From Candidatus Dormiibacterota bacterium (GTDB lineage Bacteria; Chloroflexota; Dormibacteria; UBA8260; Bog-877): a stretch of 6,536 bases of DNA. This document shows positions 5,068 to 6,536 of this stretch, piece by piece; position 1 is the first letter of the stretch, and each line of letters starts with the position of its first letter. The position numbers were made by a program, and so were the translations under genes. The stretch spans positions 1-6,536 of the forward strand of contig PLTL01000001.1 in assembly GCA_003164475.1 (NCBI GenBank), given 5' to 3'. The notes below the pieces were generated by a model, which was not told the DNA's origin, ran no database searches, and worked only from the letters and a program-made list of their open reading frames with translations.

Positions 5068-6402
5068 TCAGCCGAGGGCGCGGCGCGGCCGGTGCTCGTT
5101 GGCCTGCCGGCTCTCGGCCAGGTGGAGCAGCTCCTCGCGGTACTCCGCGTTGAAGAGCCGACGGTCCTCCTCCCGGCGGAGCCGCCAGTTCGGGCTCCGG
5201 CGGATCTGGAGCATCCAGGCGTTGCGCCCCATGCCGGCCTTGATCTCGAAGGACTCGTACAGGCCGCTTGTCGCGCGGCAGATCGCCCGGCCGTAATCCA
5301 GAAGGTCGCGCCGGAAGCGGGATGGGTTGTTGCGGCAGTCGGAGGTCCCCATCGTCTCGGCGAGATACTCGTTGATGGGCACCCGGATGAAAGTCCCATC
5401 CCGCTCGCCCTCCTCGCACTCGAGGTACTGGAAGAGACGGCGGGCCTTGGGCTTGCGCAGGGACTGGCTCCGATAGATGTCCAGGTCGAGCTCGGCGTAC
5501 TGGCCGGCCTGCATCTGACGGACGATCCAGTCGCCCAGGAGGACGGTCACCCTCCCAGACCCGCGGGTGCTGTCCGCCTCCATTGACTCCCGCTCCTCCT
5601 CGAGTTGGTACTCGTCGACGAGGCTGAAACCGTGCTCCTTGTAGCGCTTGGTGTCCGCATCCCACACCTTGCCGGTGATGGTCATGGCCTTCATGCGCCG
5701 GATCGCCCGCTTGGCCTCGATACCGAAGTCACCGTTCCAGGACACCCGCAACCCCCGGCTGAGCTCCCGCAGACTGAAGCTCACCCGGCCCTCGTTTCGC
5801 GGCGTCCACTGGCCGAGCAGCCACGCGTAGACATCCATCTCCAGGCCGCCGAGCTGGCCCAGCGTGAAGGTCCGGGTGACCTTGCCGACGACGTCAGTGA
5901 CGGTGACACTGCCGACGTCGGGCCCCCGCTTCCCCTGCAGCGCGAAAATGGCCTTGCGGCCCAGGTTGTTCTCGATGCGCGCCCGATCGTGGCCCTCGTC
6001 ATCGCGTGGAGGCCGGACCACCTCCACTGCAACGACGGTCGGAGCGTCGTCCTCAGGCGGCTCCGCCAGGCCCTCGATGACGGCAAGTTCGACTTGGGCT
6101 CGGGCCTGGCCGCTATGCCGGCGGACGGTCTCGACGATGGCCGCCAGATACCGCTGCTGGATCCAGTCACAGGCAATCTGGGTGCCGACCCCGACGACGT
6201 ACCTCTCTTCGTCGGCCTCGACGAGCGCAGTGCCAGCGAGCCAAGTGGCCCAGCTCGGCTGAGGAAGGGACGCCTTCAGGTCCTCGAGGCATACCCGCCA
6301 GAGCCGGTGCCGGCCCAACTCATCGAGAGCGACGACGGCACCGACGCCAGAGCCAGCCTCCACGGTGGCGGTCCCCGCGTCCATGCCCGTCTCGTCGATC
6401 AC
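5068..6402 (-). CDS. Plasmid replication initiator with N-terminal DnaA domain I
   Basis: This 444-residue protein probably initiates replication of the element. Residues 34-108 closely resemble domain I of DnaA: LWRVCLEDLKASLP followed by a W-xx-W-L element (W51, W54), then CDWIQQRYL at 78-86, matching E. coli DnaA LWQQCLARLQDELP and DWVRDKYL. No AAA+ motor or DnaA domain IV follows. Instead, after an acidic, proline-rich linker (about 112-140), residues 145-403 look like a plasmid initiator of the RPA/TrfA/RepA winged-helix kind, with ENNLGRKAIFAL, FSLRELSRGLRVSW, RRLFQYLE and a second basic wing near 360-400. The C-terminus is rich in Arg and Glu. The GTG start is chosen because GGAGGAG ends 2 bases upstream of it (the GGAGG core ends 4 bases away); an ATG at 6384 is the alternative. 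Known DnaA biology suggests that domain I contacts the replicative helicase, so this Rep may recruit host DnaB directly; that is inference. The family assignment is by eye. Confidence 0.8.
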   Translation of the reverse strand: MIDETGMDAGTATVEAGSGVGAVVALDELGRHRLWRVCLEDLKASLPQPSWATWLAGTALVEADEERYVVGVGTQIACDWIQQRYLAAIVETVRRHSGQARAQVELAVIEGLAEPPEDDAPTVVAVEVVRPPRDDEGHDRARIENNLGRKAIFALQGKRGPDVGSVTVTDVVGKVTRTFTLGQLGGLEMDVYAWLLGQWTPRNEGRVSFSLRELSRGLRVSWNGDFGIEAKRAIRRMKAMTITGKVWDADTKRYKEHGFSLVDEYQLEEERESMEADSTRGSGRVTVLLGDWIVRQMQAGQYAELDLDIYRSQSLRKPKARRLFQYLECEEGERDGTFIRVPINEYLAETMGTSDCRNNPSRFRRDLLDYGRAICRATSGLYESFEIKAGMGRNAWMLQIRRSPNWRLRREEDRRLFNAEYREELLHLAESRQANEHRPRRALG

Positions 6403-6411
6403 GGCTCCTCC
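6397..6411 (-). promoter_or_regulatory. Strong ribosome binding site for rep
   Basis: The minus strand reads TTGGAGGAGCC directly before the GTG at 6402. The purine run is a near-perfect Shine-Dalgarno sequence, though closer to the start than usual. It decides for GTG 6402 over the in-frame ATG at 6384, which has no comparable site. Confidence 0.5.
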
Positions 6412-6447
6412 AATGTCGCAATGCTGTTACTAAGCCGATCGACCCGA

Positions 6448-6476
6448 ACGGTAGTGCGGCGAGCTGGGCGAGTCAA
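6448..6476 (-). promoter_or_regulatory. Promoter of the rep gene (-35 TTGACT, -10 TACCGT)
   Basis: Read on the minus strand, TTGACT (6476-6471) is followed after exactly 17 bases by TACCGT (6453-6448). This is close to the housekeeping sigma70/SigA consensus, with the TAnnnT -10 common in high-GC bacteria. Transcription would begin near 6440, giving a leader of about 38 bases before the GTG at 6402. The assignment rests on spacing, position and consensus match only. Confidence 0.55.
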
Positions 6477-6536
6477 CCGCGCCGGGCGGGGCACCTCGAC
6501 GGTGACCCTCCCACCCTTGTGATCTTGGAGGCGCCG

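Noticed and set aside
4788..5399. 203-codon minus-strand open frame spanning the rep end and the control region
   Set aside because: It overlaps rep in another frame and crosses the par promoter and repeats; its Ser/Arg/Thr-rich sequence has no family signature.
5605..6522. 305-codon open frame on the plus strand opposite rep
   Set aside because: It runs antisense to the strongly recognisable initiator gene, has low-complexity Pro/Arg/Leu-rich sequence and shows no family signature; high GC produces such shadow frames.

Overview
All recognisable genes in this window lie on the minus strand. The window is GC-rich, uses GTG starts often, and has promoters of the TTGACN-17-TAnnnT type. This suggests a high-GC bacterium such as an actinobacterium or a Chloroflexota/Thermomicrobia-like lineage; the sequence alone does not decide between them. 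The content is a replication and partition backbone followed by an accessory operon, so it is most likely part of a plasmid or plasmid-like replicon.

Layout, read in the direction of transcription (high to low coordinates). Positions 6536-6403 are a leader with a good sigma70-type promoter. Positions 6402-5068 encode a Rep-like protein with an apparent DnaA domain I at its N-terminus, joined to a winged-helix plasmid initiator-like body. Positions 5067-4828 are a 240-bp control region holding two perfect 19-bp direct repeats, several short palindromes and the promoter of the partition operon. Positions 4827-2691 hold three genes that overlap by ATGA: a 69-residue probable ribbon-helix-helix protein, a ParA ATPase and a ParB protein with CTP-binding-type motifs. 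A 56-bp gap with a candidate -10 box follows. Positions 2634-156 are a tightly packed three-gene accessory operon: a TIGR04255-like protein, a protein with a predicted HTH and a hydrophobic stretch, and an unrecognised protein with a QTCDV motif. Positions 1-155 contain no gene I can support, only imperfect hairpins.

How the genes may work together: the initiator would open the origin, perhaps at the repeats beside its own gene, and its DnaA-like N-terminus would recruit the host helicase. ParA and ParB would segregate the replicon, with the small RHH protein likely controlling the operon or acting on the repeats. The three-gene operon behind parB is not part of any partition system I know. 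Its tight coupling, unusual families and place on a mobile backbone make it the best candidate here for an undescribed accessory (defence, addiction or stress) module, but that role is inference.
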